This document shows, piece after piece, positions 27,101 to 38,729 of a DNA stretch of 64,000 bases. This DNA is from Vespula vulgaris (taxonomy: Eukaryota > Arthropoda > Insecta > Hymenoptera > Vespidae). Position 1 is the first letter of the stretch; each line of letters begins with the position of its first letter. The notes below the pieces were generated by a model. The model was not told the origin of the DNA. It was given only the letters and a program-made list of their open reading frames with translations, and ran no database searches. Made by a program: the position numbers and the translations under genes. The stretch spans positions 1,452,501-1,516,500 of the forward strand of contig NC_066603.1 in the NCBI RefSeq assembly GCF_905475345.1, read 5' to 3'.

Positions 27101-29780
27101 AAGCAAGCCAACCAACAGAGCATGGACAGACACCGTGAGAAGAGAAGATGGCGAGAGAGAGAGAAAGAGAGAGGGGGGAGGAAGAGGGAAAGAAAGAGAA
27201 GGAAAGAGGATGAGTGGAAGAGAGAAAGAGGATCGGAGAACGCTTGGAACTAGGCTCTCCACCGAGCTACCACCGTCTTGCGTAAGCGGCTTAAGGTCAT
27301 CTTAAGCAGCCTCCGAATAAGTAGAGAGGAACGATCCTACGCTTGCTTCGTCGAGACATCGATTTCTCGCTTGGATGTATTTGTATTCCTATCTACATAA
27401 AGAATATCAAAGATATAAATAATCGGATATGTTAAAAAGAAAAAAGAAATGAAAAGAAAAGAAACGAAAGAATGTAATGGTTAGTTCGCATATCGAAAGA
27501 TTAGCTTTCTCGAGCGAAATAAGATATTTATCGACGTAACATCCAAAAGTCGAGTTTAGTCTTGTTAGCTTTTGACGAACGGCTCCTTCGTCCTTGTCCT
27601 CGACTACTTAATTAATTTTAGTCCTGTGGGTAATAGAAACTGATGCGAATCGTGGTTCTTCTGTACATCTCGTTTTGAGGGGCCTGCCCATAAATTTGCA
27701 GTAAGAACTTCATGTGCGAGCGACAACGTAAATTCCACTCCCGACCCCCACCCCACCTCAATTCTCTCCTACAAAATTGCGAATTTCGCAATGCAAACTG
27801 CCGACTTTCCTGCTAATGCACATTCCTACGTAACCCGTCGAGAAGCGTGATGTACAAGAATCTACAATTGAACATTTGCATATTCTCGCTCGCGACGAAA
27901 AGCCAAAAGGGTTAACGTAGACGTCTATCTATAACCTTAAAATATTTCGACTTTCTACATATGTACGTATTACAAGGGAGACTTCAACCTATTGCCCGAT
28001 AAATTGGAACAAATTTGTACGATAAATATTCTCTTTTTTCAATCTTTTTATATAATAGATTCCATTGCTCGACCATTAACTCTTCTGTCGTTTGACAAAA
28101 AGTCTATTATGCGATTTACGAGCGTTCTTAACTGTTAAACCCAACATACGTACGTACATACGTATATACATACATACGTATATATACGTGTATATACTCA
28201 TATACGTATCGTGAACGCGCGAAGGTAGATGCCTGGAAATTATTTACACGCCCGACACCGCACAATAGCGTACCCAATATCGGGTCAAAGTACATTAACG
28301 CCTCTCTCGTTTAAAGGGACCCAGTCGAATCGATATCGCGAGGAAGAGTGAAACGCTCGCGTGCTAAACTTTTGTAAATCCGATGCCGGGAATCATCCAA
28401 TTTGCTCGCGACGAGAATTAAGAAGCCGTTAAACTCGATAGAAAGTCAAGCGTGATATAGCTCGGAGCGGAAAGAAACCAGAAAAAAATGGGGATCGAAG
28501 GATGATGATGAAAAAGAAAAAAAGACAAAGAAAAAAAGGAAAAGTCTATGACAAATGAGAGCATTTTCGTGTTATCTCCAGCGAGTTAATTCGATTTAAC
28601 GCGAAACCACGGTTTTAAACTCGGCATAAATCGTCTCGTGTAACATTCGTCCGACGAATAAGTTTAAAAAGAAGATAACACGTGCTACTTAAACTGTATA
28701 AGAACATTTATTAAATTGACGATGTGACCCGAAATTCTGATCGAGATTCTCTTTCCTTTCACAATTGTTCCAAATCGTTGATGTATGTGTCTATGTGTGT
28801 GCATATATCACGAACATGATAATAGCTAATATATATGTATCGATGGATTTAACGCCGACGTTAGCACGAACCAACGGTAGGATTTGCTGATTCAACGATA
28901 CATCTTATATTTCCCAAGTGACCGAAGACGAAGATAAAACAAAATCGGAGATAGATATCTGTAAAATAGTCAGAGAAGTCTAGTAATCGTTGAGCATTCA
29001 TAAAACGGAAACGATCGACGGAAACTTCCTCCAATTGCATATGTATGCCTTTGACAAAGTATATTCCTATATTTACATCGAACAAAATGAGTTAGCGTTG
29101 TACACGGTAATTACTTTATGTCAAATAAAATTGTATGTCATTCCGTCGGTAAATTAAATTGAAACCACCTCTGGTACAATCCGTAAGCCAGCCCTACGGC
29201 AACTACACAACAGTAATGATTAAATACGAATTAATGTCCGTATTTTTGGAATTATAATGAAAATTCAGGAAGCACGTGAAGAGTGGCCAGTTTACGTGGA
29301 GTTTACGATTCATCCCTCTATCTCGGAAATATTGAAAAGATAAACGAATCACTTCGTTCGACAAAAGAAACAAACAGAACAAAAAGCATACACATTTTTA
29401 TTTCTACCGAAATTGAAATCTCGCAAAAAGATAAAGCCAAGCCAGTCGAAGTTTATTGGATACGCCGTTGGTCCGTCAAAGAGAAGCAAGTACCGTAAAA
29501 TAACGAAATTAAATATCTCGACTGCCTTGATTCAACAACGAGCGATAAATTCTCAAGTAAACGCGATACTATGTTCCGAAAAAAAAAGAGAGAGAGAGAG
29601 AAAGAAAATAAATCGTTACTCGCTTACAACTCGCATCGATTATCGTTGAAATAAAGAGAAGAAGAAAGAGAGTAATAAGAGAAGAAGATAAAACGTTTCC
29701 GAACGATTCGCTCTTCTAATTTCCGTGTACTCTGGAAACCGAGAGAGAGTTACAGGACTCATCGGTATAGAGTTGTACTC
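17730..29780. other. Gene-poor DNA, no supported gene
   Basis: Mixed CpG-bearing DNA with (GA)n at 22676-22790 and 27058-27085, (CT)n at 24101-24137, (AAG)n at 23996-24023 and (AT)n near 20150-20170. Purine-rich DNA at 26820-27240 gives long low-complexity frames on both strands that are not genes. CTTGC/GTAAGC near 27281 is an isolated donor-like site. Confidence 0.55.
22676..22790. repeat. (GA)n-rich tract with CAGA variants
   Basis: GA dinucleotides interrupted by CAGA and GGGA units over about 115 bp; the reading frames on both strands are artefacts. Confidence 0.9.
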
Positions 29781-29883
29781 ATGGATTCATGGATTTCGGA
29801 TACGGTGAAGGGCAAATGGCCGTTACCAAAGTATAAGAACTTCTCTCGAGACGTAGAAAAGCTCAAAGCGCCGGAACAGCGAG
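29781..29883 (+). CDS. Possible first coding exon, product unknown
   Basis: ATG opens 34 codons (MDSWISDTVKGKWPLPKYKN, ending LKAPEQR) that run straight into a consensus donor GAG/GTAAGTG. The composition is protein-like, without the low-complexity bias of neighbouring ORFs. No following exon was found in the AT-rich DNA downstream; the next could be far away. Not recognised. Confidence 0.35.
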
Positions 29884-30131
29884 GTAAGTGTAGTTTCCGG
29901 TACCATTACCGGTCCGAGTGGGAGTACCGTTAGAACCGTCCGTACATTTCTTCTTCTCCATGGAATCGTGACGAGTTCTCTCCTGGTAACCCGTAAAAAT
30001 CTCGTCGGCGAATTGCAAGGAAAGCTCGATGGTTGCTTTCCGTTGAATGTTGAGTCCGTTTATTGAAAGACCAGCTGAATCGAAAAGTCGACGCTCTTTC
30101 TCAATAGGAATAAATTTAATTCTTTTTTCTT

Positions 30132-30162
<31 letters not shown>

Positions 30163-31779
30163 AACTTCTTCTTCTTCTGTTCCTGCTTTTCTTCTATCGA
30201 AGGAATCGAGCAAAGTACAAAGAACGACGTCCCAGAGCTTTTTTCATGAGAATCGAATACAAGAAAACACTTTGATGGGACAACAAAAGCTAAACAAAGT
30301 CTCAATTCCCATCCCACGTTCCGATCTTCCTTTCCACAACACGTAGCTCATTTTTATTTAGCCTCTCTAATAAAAGCAACGGGCCTGCTCTAATTTCGTT
30401 TGAAGCCGTTCGTTCGCCACGCGCCACTTTGTCCGCCCACAAATCACCTTTTCCCCGTTATTCGGGTTCAGCGAAAGGCGTTTACCAACACAATAGAGAA
30501 CGCGTACTTTTACCCTTCAAATAAATCATCCCTTTAAAAGAACACAATTAAAAACAATTAGTAACGATCGTATGAAAAGAAAAATCGTTCTCGAAAAAGC
30601 CAGACGAAAAAAAAATATTCAAATCGTTCACGAGCTAAGTTCGCGCGCGAAAATTCAAATTTACGCGAGACATTAATGTGCGAGGAGACTTGCTAATGCC
30701 GCTGAGTTTCGTTTCGAGTTTGCTACCGACGACGATGAGCAAAAGAGAGACTCGAAAAGCGGGTTTGCATACCTCGACCGCACGTGTTCCGCGAAAGTTG
30801 AGAGTACGACGGCTACATCGCAGGAAATACATCGTAGGAGAGAGAGACAAAGAGAGAAAGAGAAGGGAAGGGAAGAGATCAGGCGGCGCCCTTTTGCGAA
30901 AGAGCGCCGAGCCCTAAGTGGTTATGAGTTGGCTCGCGTGGCCGGTGGCTTTTGATTTCGGTACACACGACGAAAGGGAGAGCCCGTGGTCCACTTCAAA
31001 GACGCGGTTCAGAGGCCATTAGCCGTAATGTATATGACTATCTATCTTTCAGCCACCTAACCCCCCACTTTTACTACCACCACTACTCAACACTCACGAC
31101 AAATTTATTCTCTCTTACTCTTTCAACGAAAATGCGTAAAACCCAAACAGATTAGAATAGGCCGATTTTCATTCTAATTTACGTCGTATAAAGCTCAACC
31201 ACAGAACGCATGCATTATGATATAAGACTTATTGTTAGTTTGATTTAATTAATAATACGAAGGAGTCTTAAAGTTTCGGGAAAGTCTTTGAAAACGCGAA
31301 ATAACGTTCTCTATTTAATAGTAGAGGAGTGCTATCTCTCAACAAATCTACTTCTCATCCCTCGGAAATGTTCCTACTCCAGCTTAATTGCTTAGGTGAT
31401 CATTGAATAACACATGCGTCCTGTCGTACAGCAGCTACCGGTAATACGTCCGAGAAATATATGAGGCATAGAGACGACACACAAATTTCCTCTTGTCGAT
31501 GAAACGACGATGACACGATGGACGACTATTGTTTCGTAGCTATATTTAATGAACAACGCTTTGTAACCCTCTTGCAACTAACGCATACATATATTTAATT
31601 CTCTGTCCCTTTTGAAGAAGATTTATTTGTTGTTTTTCATCCATCTATGCCATGGCAATTTGAAAAATTTATACGTACATATAGGTTATGTCAAATGTTA
31701 TTTTGTTGTGATCGATCGAACGAATAAAAAATTGATTTTAAGTTTTCCAATTAAAAGTTTGGAATGATAATTTATGTGT
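29884..31779. other. Gene-poor DNA and composition boundary
   Basis: CpG-bearing DNA up to about 31.2 kb, then a clear shift to AT-rich DNA. A short (CT)n/(ATCT)n run lies near 30132-30162. A GC-richer patch at 30640-31000 has overlapping frames on both strands (71-79 codons) without splice support. Confidence 0.5.
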
Positions 31780-32176
31780 GATAAATTTATAATTAAAAAC
31801 AATTCACGTAACAATGATCAAAAAATGTCGAACGATCCCTTTTAATAAGTGGCTATCCTAATTAAAGAGCAAGATCATGATCTATCGTTTGTTTTCCGTT
31901 GCCATTATTTTCTTGCTCATTTTTTGATACATCTATATCGATACGTCGATGCAGATCGCGATTAAATAGTCTAATCGTAAGTACGAAACAATGCATATCA
32001 CGTAAACCACACGTTTTTTGACGAAATCACGTAAATGAAAGTCCGATTTCACAATTAATATCGCGAACAAAAGAAGAGTTAATTAATAGCACTAAAATTA
32101 AATGACTTGAACCAATGAAACAAAAAGATCTCAATCGAAGTTATTAAGAATAAACACGTACAATAGATATAGACAA

Positions 32177-32416
32177 TTAAAAATAAATCACTCGCGAGTA
32201 AATCCACAGGAATAATAAATTATAAATGATTAAATAAAATTTATAAAATATATATAATGTAAATGAAAAACCAAACGAACCAGAATTAAAGAAGCAGGAA
32301 CAGGTCTGAATACGACTGGAAGGCTGCTTACACGAACGAAAACTGCATAGAGATGAATTAGGAAGGTCGTCCTCCTCTTGTTCGTCCTTTGATTGTTTAC
32401 ATATTGTTGGCATTTC
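32177..32416 (-). other. Candidate terminal exon, acidic start then hydrophobic tail
   Basis: After an acceptor (TTAGCTTTCTAG) the frame is open for 79 codons to a stop. It begins EMPTICKQSKDEQEEDDLPN and becomes cysteine-rich. The end is aromatic and aliphatic (AT-rich DNA), which may be a chance extension past the true end. It lies downstream of hairpin copy C in minus-strand sense. Confidence 0.3.
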
Positions 32417-32719
32417 CTAGAAAGCTAATACAAATACACACACGCATATATATATAGATATATCTGTAATAGAATATTATCATCAATAAAAAACATAATA
32501 TCTAACCTGAAAAGCGTAAATAAAAATAAATGAAAATAAATAAGAACAAAAAATAATAAAGAAATTAGAATTTATCAGTGCGTTTCTCTAAGAAATTATT
32601 TCAGAATTTTATTATATATAATCTACTTATCTATCGAAATATAATTAACAATATAAAATTTAAGATACATTAATGTTTAGTTAGAATTAAATAGAAAAGA
32701 TTTTGGAAACGCACTGAAA

Positions 32720-32890
32720 CATGCAGCCATTCGCCCGGTAGTACTTGCATAGTATTATCAAAAATAATACTATCAGAATGATGGTAATCGGATAATTCAC
32801 AATTAGATTTTGATATAACGCAAGTAATACCGACCCAGATCCCACCACTTGGAGGTTGCTGCATATGGGGATCCACGGGCTAAAATAACA
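32720..32890 (-). ncRNA. Structured hairpin element, copy C (inverted relative to A and B)
   Basis: On the plus strand GGTAGTACTTGC (32737-32748) faces GCAAGTAATACC (32820-32831), with one mismatch, and ATGCAGCC at 32721 faces GGTTGCTGCAT near 32860. Read on the minus strand, the order of the arms and the flanking words (GGATCCCCATATGCAGC, then GGTGGGATCTGGGTCGG) equals that of copies A and B. The loop has been replaced or rearranged and contains its own hairpin, ATAGTATTAT-CAAAA-ATAATACTAT (32749-32773). Confidence 0.45.
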
Positions 32891-33983
32891 TACTAATTAA
32901 TCGCGTTTAATGAAAATCTTCTATCGACCCGATCGTAGTCAATCGAAGATTCATCAACCGCGATTTTGCCCTATCCTACCCGGGAAAAAAGCTTGGATTC
33001 TTTACTAATGATCTTAAAAATATCTTTACACGATCTCGATATAATTAATTCACGTAATATGATATACATATAATTTGTATATCACGGAAATATACAAAGT
33101 ACATATATTTTATAATCACTACTATGTTACATTTATAATTAATATATTATGTTATTGATAAATTTAAAGATGAAGATTTAAAAGTTAAATAATGTAATTG
33201 CGAAAATTATGAAACAAAAATATGTTAATTCATAAATAATTGCCATCTTATAAATAATGTCATTCATTCATGAATTAATTGAATATATATCCAAGCTTTT
33301 TTAAACTATTTTAATTACTAAGCGGCAGATAATTAACCCATCATTTTTGTCTTAAATTAGCCTTAAAAATAAGCGAACCTTGAAACTAGAATCCATAACA
33401 GTACAATTAAAAAACGTGCAAAAGCATGAAGCATAAAAGCGTGAAGCGTAAAAAATCAAGCATGAAGTCCCAACATGCATCATTTGCCATGCCTTATGAA
33501 TTAACATGCAATAGAATTATGACATTTTGAAAAAATAATTACTTACTAATACTTAACCAGTTTCTAAAATAATGCATAATTTAAAATTATTATGAGTTAG
33601 TTATATATAATTTTAGTATTTAGTATAATTTATATTATTCTTTTGCAATACCAATTTATTCATTGTCGAATACTTAAAAAATTAAAAAAGGTGTATATAT
33701 AATAAATAAAAACGAACAAAATGAAACAACAAAAGTACGCAATTTTATTTTACATGTCTGTCGACATTATTAATATAAAAAACAAACCACAAATAAGTTC
33801 TAGGCAACGATAGAGTGTAAACCTAAAACACACATTTTCATTAATTAAACATTTCATTAATAAACACCTTCAAAATCTTTGGTAAATCTTACAAATATTT
33901 AAAATTATATTTTTTAAAGTAGATAATTATATTTAAAATTTTTTATATATAAATGCTTTCCTTCAAAAATGCATGCACATCGT

Positions 33984-34070
33984 TTATATAGCAGCCAATT
34001 TAGGCGCTCTATTACGTGAATTACGTGTAAATCGTAAAGAACTAATATTAATGAATCCAACGATGTTCAC
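33984..34070 (-). other. Candidate terminal exon (87 bp to stop)
   Basis: A strong acceptor (CTTTTTGTTACAG) is followed by 28 codons in phase 0 (VNIVGFINISSLRFTRNSRN, ending APKLAAI) and TAA. Short and not recognised; the evidence is only the acceptor and the open, non-repetitive frame. Confidence 0.3.
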
Positions 34071-34315
34071 CTGTAACAAAAAGAAAATATATTAATCATA
34101 CAATCAATATGCAAAAGTATGAAATATAATAGCACGTCCATTCGACGTGCCAATATGTAGAAGCACTTTTTTCCTATATATTTTTATGAATCCCTGTCAC
34201 GTTGTAAAAAAATTTAAACGCGTGACTGGTCCATCATCTCCACCTGTAAAAGTTATTACTGACGAGCAAAATGACAACGTGGTAAAAAAAAATATGATAA
34301 GACTACGAGCCATTA

Positions 34316-34464
34316 TCAGAGAAACATATTATGATCCTCTGAAAAAATGACTCGTCGTCGATAGTTGCCCTCTTGAGCCACAATATTGTGGGGGCCTCTT
34401 CGGCATATAGCCTCTTCTTTGCTTCGTGCCTTAACAATTGCTACAGAGCATTCCCTAACGAGAA
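34316..34464 (-). other. Candidate exon with KKRLYAE module, duplicated at 39.85 kb
   Basis: A good acceptor (TTTTTTTCTTTGTAG) precedes 34464. One frame is open for 49 codons (LVRECSVAIVKARSKEEAIC ...); another reads RHEAKKRLYAEEAPTILW. The segment near 39850-39950 is a diverged copy (KKRLYAEKARRLQIMAQEGN, then stop). It contains the perfect palindrome CCACAATATTGTGG. Which frame, if any, is used is unclear. Confidence 0.3.
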
Positions 34465-36443
34465 CTACAAAGAAAAAAAAATTAAAAATAAAAGCTTATT
34501 ATACATTTTATAAACTATCCTAGTCTGTGAACGATCAATGGATCGGAAGAATCCATCAATCGTACACAGACACATTTACTCGAATGCCCAAGCAAATATC
34601 TAATCTAATCGATGAACCTACTATTAACACTTCGCATTTAAAAAATTAGAAGTATCGAAAAGAACTACAAAATCTATGATACATCTCATGGTCTTATCCT
34701 TTTACAGAATCACGTTTACTTTGTATTTTTACTATTTTTACTTTACTACATCTACATGGATAAAAAATTATATATTCTTTATAAAAAACGAATCACAAAA
34801 GAGAGTGCGAAGTGTTAATATACTTAATACTAAGTATCCAACACGTTCAAAAATCTTTGCTAATTCGAAGGAAAGAAATTTTTAAACAAATGCAAAGACT
34901 TTTAAACTGTTGGATACTGATATATCTTGCAATACAGAGCATCAGCAAAATATGAGGGGAAAAAAAACACAAACGTGCTGTAATAATTGTAAAATTTGCT
35001 GAAACTTTGTTTAATATACGGATACTGAACATTCCACTCCTAAGTGGAAATTAGAACGCATTGTATCCGGTCCTACCTACTTAAAATTAAATACACAGTC
35101 ACACAGAAAAAAGTATGCTACCTGCCTGCCTATAACCTATATTTAAAAAATAGCAAGACATTCGTTCCAACACACACACTCCACGATTCTCTCACATACC
35201 ACCAGGGTGCAAAGGCCTAAACTAGAGAGTATGCCCCGGGGCACCTCCGACACCCTAGCTCAAACGCGTATGATTCATAAATTAGGGAGTACGTACCAAT
35301 TGCTGTAATCGACTGTCATGGCTAATGATTATTGCGTAAATAACTAAAGCAAAAAATACTAGTACATACCAGTATACCAACATACTAGTAATATACGAGC
35401 ATTTCTATATTTCCACAAAATGTGGTAACTCTACTATGCAAAACGATTTTAATAATAATATATTAGATATGTAAGATATATAATTGTTTAAAAATAATCG
35501 CGAAACGATGTACTATTTCACTACCTAACACGAGCACACAAGCGAAAAGTACATCGTGCGCAATCACTAACGCAATGACAGCCGCCAATAAGGGAACTTA
35601 AACTAAACCCGCACTAACTGTTTCTTACCCATACGTGTAACACCTGGGCACACGCATAGATGAGAACGCAGAAAGCACGGGGGGGAGAAACGGGAATTAG
35701 TTTGTTAAAAGCTGAAAATCCTGATCTAAAAATTGATTAACTTATTCTAGGTCCTACGGGCTATGACTCTACAAGTCTCTTTGTTTCTTTGGCAATTACT
35801 CTACTCTACTTTTTTCTTTTAAAAACAATGATTCTACTGAGACTTTTCTTTTATCAAAAAAATTAAATGAATATTTATTTAATTTTGTATGAAAGAATAA
35901 TCAAACAACCTCGGACGATTCCTTTTAACAAGTGGCTGTTCTAATTAAAAAGTTAAATCATGATCTACCACTCGTTTTCCAGAATCTATCCGTCGCGCTT
36001 GTCTTCTTGTTCATTTTCCTTGTTCATCTACATTGATACAACACGACATCTACATTGTTCATCTACATAGAGTAAATAGACTGAATACGAAGCAATGCAT
36101 ATAACGTAGATCACATTACATGCTTTATCGACGAAATCGGAAAAACTAATATCCGATTTCATTATTAATATCGCGGGCAAAAACAAATGAAAAAGGGCTT
36201 ATAATTGCGCTATTAATTATTCCAATCTATGAAACAAGAAGACCCTATCCTAATCTAATAAACAATGAAAATACATAGGCGATTAAAAATATACCACTCG
36301 TGAGTAAATCCAAAAAAAGAATTACGCACGGTCATGCTCGTCAATAATTTATTTAAAAAATTACAACCAGTAACTCGTGTCGATTCGGACCTTTCGTCCT
36401 CGACATGATTGAGCACTGGAGGGACTTAAAATTTGTTCACTTA

Positions 36444-36585
36444 CTACCTAAGAAGTTCTACGGTGGCTCCAAAACACTCGTCCGCGATGTAGGTCGACAT
36501 TGAGGTTGGATGATATGTAGCTGGTTGAAAATGAGGTAGGTAGACACCGAAGTTGGTTGAGATCCTCTTCAATGATGCACTGACT
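36444..36585 (-). other. Candidate last exon of copy M (142 bp to stop)
   Basis: It begins after a weak acceptor (GAATTAG) in the phase left by exon 4 and runs 46 codons to TAG. The end reads STYIADECFGATVELLR. The homologous place in the 40.4-kb copy reads SYIPNEFFRAIAEVLK and ends at an aligned TAG, but has an internal TGA. The 52.5-kb copy retains DECFGAIAEL in another frame. Confidence 0.4.
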
Positions 36586-36978
36586 CTAATTCGCGATAAT
36601 TATTTATTAACGAACGGTCACTGAATTTACTTCGCGAAACTCTATTATTTTTTATAAGTACAGTCCACATGACTGTTAAACTCACTTTGAACGAGCAAAC
36701 ACTGACTCTATAAGACTGCATTGCACGCAGTCGACAAAAAAACACTTAAAATTAATTTAAATCGCGAAACGCGGTATAATTTAAACGAGCAAGCACTGCT
36801 TCTATTTCGCGATTCTTTGGTTTTTATTTTAGCGATACAACACTAGATTTATTCATTGCTTCGCGCATGGTTGCAATGATATTCTGAAAATAACAAAAAC
36901 AAAATTATTAGTATCATTGTTATAATAAAAAATCAGTCAAATTATTGAAGAAATGTTTAATAAAAAGATTTTACTTAC

Positions 36979-37056
36979 TTAAAATCTTTATTGATGCTTG
37001 CACGATGGGCATCCTGCCCCGGGATGACAAAGAGGATGATTCTTTTTTTATTTGAA
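36979..37056 (-). other. Candidate exon 4 of copy M (78 bp, duplicate of exon 3)
   Basis: Acceptor CTTTTGCAG, donor TTTTAA/GTAAGT. Same length and phase as exon 3, reading SNKKRIILFVIPGQDAHRAS in the common frame. A second frame is also open and contains ATG, so the reading frame is not proven. Confidence 0.45.
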
Positions 37057-37152
37057 CTGCAAAAGAAACAAAAACCGAATTTATTAGCACCACTGTCATA
37101 TTAAAAACTTATTAAATTTATTGAGGAAATATGTAAAGTAACATCTACTTAC

Positions 37153-37230
37153 CTGAATGTTTGCTGGTTCTTTGCACGATGAGCATCCTGCCCCCTTATG
37201 ATGAAGAAAATGATTCTTCTTTTATTTGAT
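37153..37230 (-). other. Candidate exon 3 of copy M (78 bp, phase-symmetric)
   Basis: Acceptor TTTCTTTATTAG, donor CAG/GTAAGT. The length is 26 codons, so it can be duplicated or skipped without a frame shift. It is a paralogue of the 78-bp exon immediately downstream (36979-37056). Its frame reads SNKRRIIFFIIRGQDAHRAK. Confidence 0.45.
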
Positions 37231-38096
37231 CTAATAAAGAAATTAAGATTATTAATATCGTTATGTTAAAAAATATAGAAATATATAAAGGAAACATTAA
37301 ACGTTCTGCTGGAGAATAATAAAGAATAATGCAAGTATAACTCTAATTCACAAATTTCTATTTAGTCTAATTATATTTAATTAGCTTATTTAGCTATAAA
37401 AAGCAAATTATAATAGTACGAGCAAACATTGATTCTAAGACCGTTCTACACAAGGTCACAAATAATTTCTAAAATCTGTAAAGTGGAAACATACAAAGTG
37501 ATAGATTTTTCTTTTTTCATATATAAAAAAATACACTTATAAAACATGACTTGTGAAACATTACCGAAGATAGCATTATATTAAAGAAGATAGCAAGATA
37601 TTAAAAAGTATATTACTGAAAAATATTAATAAGTAATTAATGTCTGAACTTTAATCCAATGTTAATTTAATTAATGCTAAATAAAGCTTTTCGAGATATA
37701 TCGAAGTATACTGCCGTCGGTAAGTACATGCTTAAGATACATTTCAATCAAGCCAATTGTAATTTTACTCACATAGGAATTACTGCGTATGAAGATAGTA
37801 ACGAAAACGTTATAAATTTTCTAAATAGAACAAAGTTGTATATTTTCTTGTGCAATGATCTATACTTTTTTCCTATGATATCAAATAAATGCAAACAAAA
37901 TTATAATTAAATTATTCTAAAATAAAATAGATGCAAAAAAGAAATTAATCCACGTTTCCTTGTTGTGTACATGTCGAAAGATTCTGTAAAACTAGAACGT
38001 ACTATATCACCTTAGACGAGCTCGAACGTTCCATTGTTTTCGTTACTATCTCTTTCTATTAAACTAGTTTTGTATCTTTGAAGAAGAAAGACTTAC

Positions 38097-38178
38097 CTTA
38101 TACACAGGACGAAGGACAAAGTATATGTAGAAGAAAGCCGGGATATTTCGTCTGTCGGTACGTACGATTCTTGGAAAC
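38097..38178 (-). other. Candidate exon 2 of copy M (82 bp)
   Basis: Acceptor TTTTGTTTTTCAG precedes 38178 and donor AAG/GTAAGT follows 38097. In the phase that fits the neighbours it reads FQESYVPTDEISRLSSTYTL. It is related to the candidate exon at 42786-42908, which starts FQEFHEMEQQSI after its acceptor, to a degenerate copy at 41313-41391, and to the copy at 54501-54584. Confidence 0.4.
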
Positions 38179-38589
38179 CTGAAAAACAAAAGATGAATTG
38201 TAGAGAAGATATTTTTGTTTGTATTATATATATACACATATATGAATACGGGTATACCAAGCCTCAAGTGTGCTGTGTGTGTGTGTGTGTATGGGTGCAT
38301 GAAAATCAAATATAATAGGAAATACGATTAATGATGATTAATAAATGATAAATTATTATTAAAAGAATCATTAAAAAGTAAGAGAAATATCGATATCGTG
38401 GAAAAAAACTAGAAAATTAAAAAATAAAAGTATGACGCAATAGCTTCCAAGACGCAGATTTTATTTTCGCGAATATCTTTTAAATGCGAAAATACCCCGA
38501 CTTGCGAACACTCACCCGTAGAAATCGCGTTTTTGGCAATCGATTGATATATAGGAAGACACTGTACATAAGAAAAATATAATAATTAC

Positions 38590-38720
38590 CTGAAATTAAT
38601 GAGGACGATACGGCTTCCGCGTGTAACTGTCGATCACCGAACGCAAAATGGCGTAATATCTACCAACAAGCCGATTACGCGAATGCGCCGCGCATGCGCA
38701 GATACGTCGCTAGACAATTA
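38590..38720 (-). promoter_or_regulatory. Candidate promoter/first exon of copy M with NRF-1-like palindrome
   Basis: A short GC-rich, CpG-rich island in AT-rich surroundings. It contains GCGCATGCGC at 38690-38699, the core of the NRF-1 (insect Ewg) binding palindrome. About 100 bp further on the minus strand it ends with ATTAATTTCAG and a donor (38589-38588). The equivalent places at 41814-41900 and about 43375-43450 are also GC-rich, and the first of these ends with the same ATAATTTCAG donor. Confidence 0.4.
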
Positions 38721-38729
38721 ATGCCCAAT

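Larger units (their letters stand above)
31780..36310. repeat. Paired duplicate segments 31780-32210 and 35880-36310
   Basis: Both contain diverged versions of CCTTTTAA(C/T)AAGTGGCT, TTAAATCATGATCTACC, CATTTTCCTTGTTCATCTA and TCACAATTAATATCGCG, in the same order. The interval between them holds the 34.4-kb and 34.0-kb exon candidates and hairpin copy C, so this interval may be a further, differently rearranged unit of the same locus. Confidence 0.5.
36444..38720 (-). other. Minus-strand spliced locus, copy M (best-preserved unit), coding status unresolved
   Basis: Predicted order in minus-strand sense: a first exon ending at 38590 (ATTTCAG with donor GTAATT); exon 2 at 38178-38097; exon 3 at 37230-37153; exon 4 at 37056-36979; a last exon from 36585 with a stop at 36446-36444. 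Phases of exons 2 to 5 agree, and one frame stays open through them: FQESYVPTDEISRL, then SNKRRIIFFIIRGQDAHRAK, then SNKKRIILFVIPGQDAHRAS, then SLKRISTNFGVYLPHFQ up to YIADECFGATVELLR and stop. No in-frame ATG exists before the last exon, and the first exon has none in phase. Either an upstream exon is missing, the gene is dead, or the transcript is non-coding. No family recognised. Confidence 0.4.

Noticed and set aside
26901..27305. 134-codon plus-strand ORF rich in Arg and Glu
   Set aside because: Purine-tract translation; the opposite strand is equally open.
34147..34350. 67-codon plus-strand ORF ending in IIRETYYDPLKK
   Set aside because: It looks somewhat protein-like but overlaps the minus-strand exon candidate with its good acceptor and its duplicate. 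No splice support on the plus strand. Left open rather than annotated.
37674..37910. 78-codon plus-strand ORF
   Set aside because: The diverged copy near 54050-54310 has frame-breaking indels, so the frame is not preserved.
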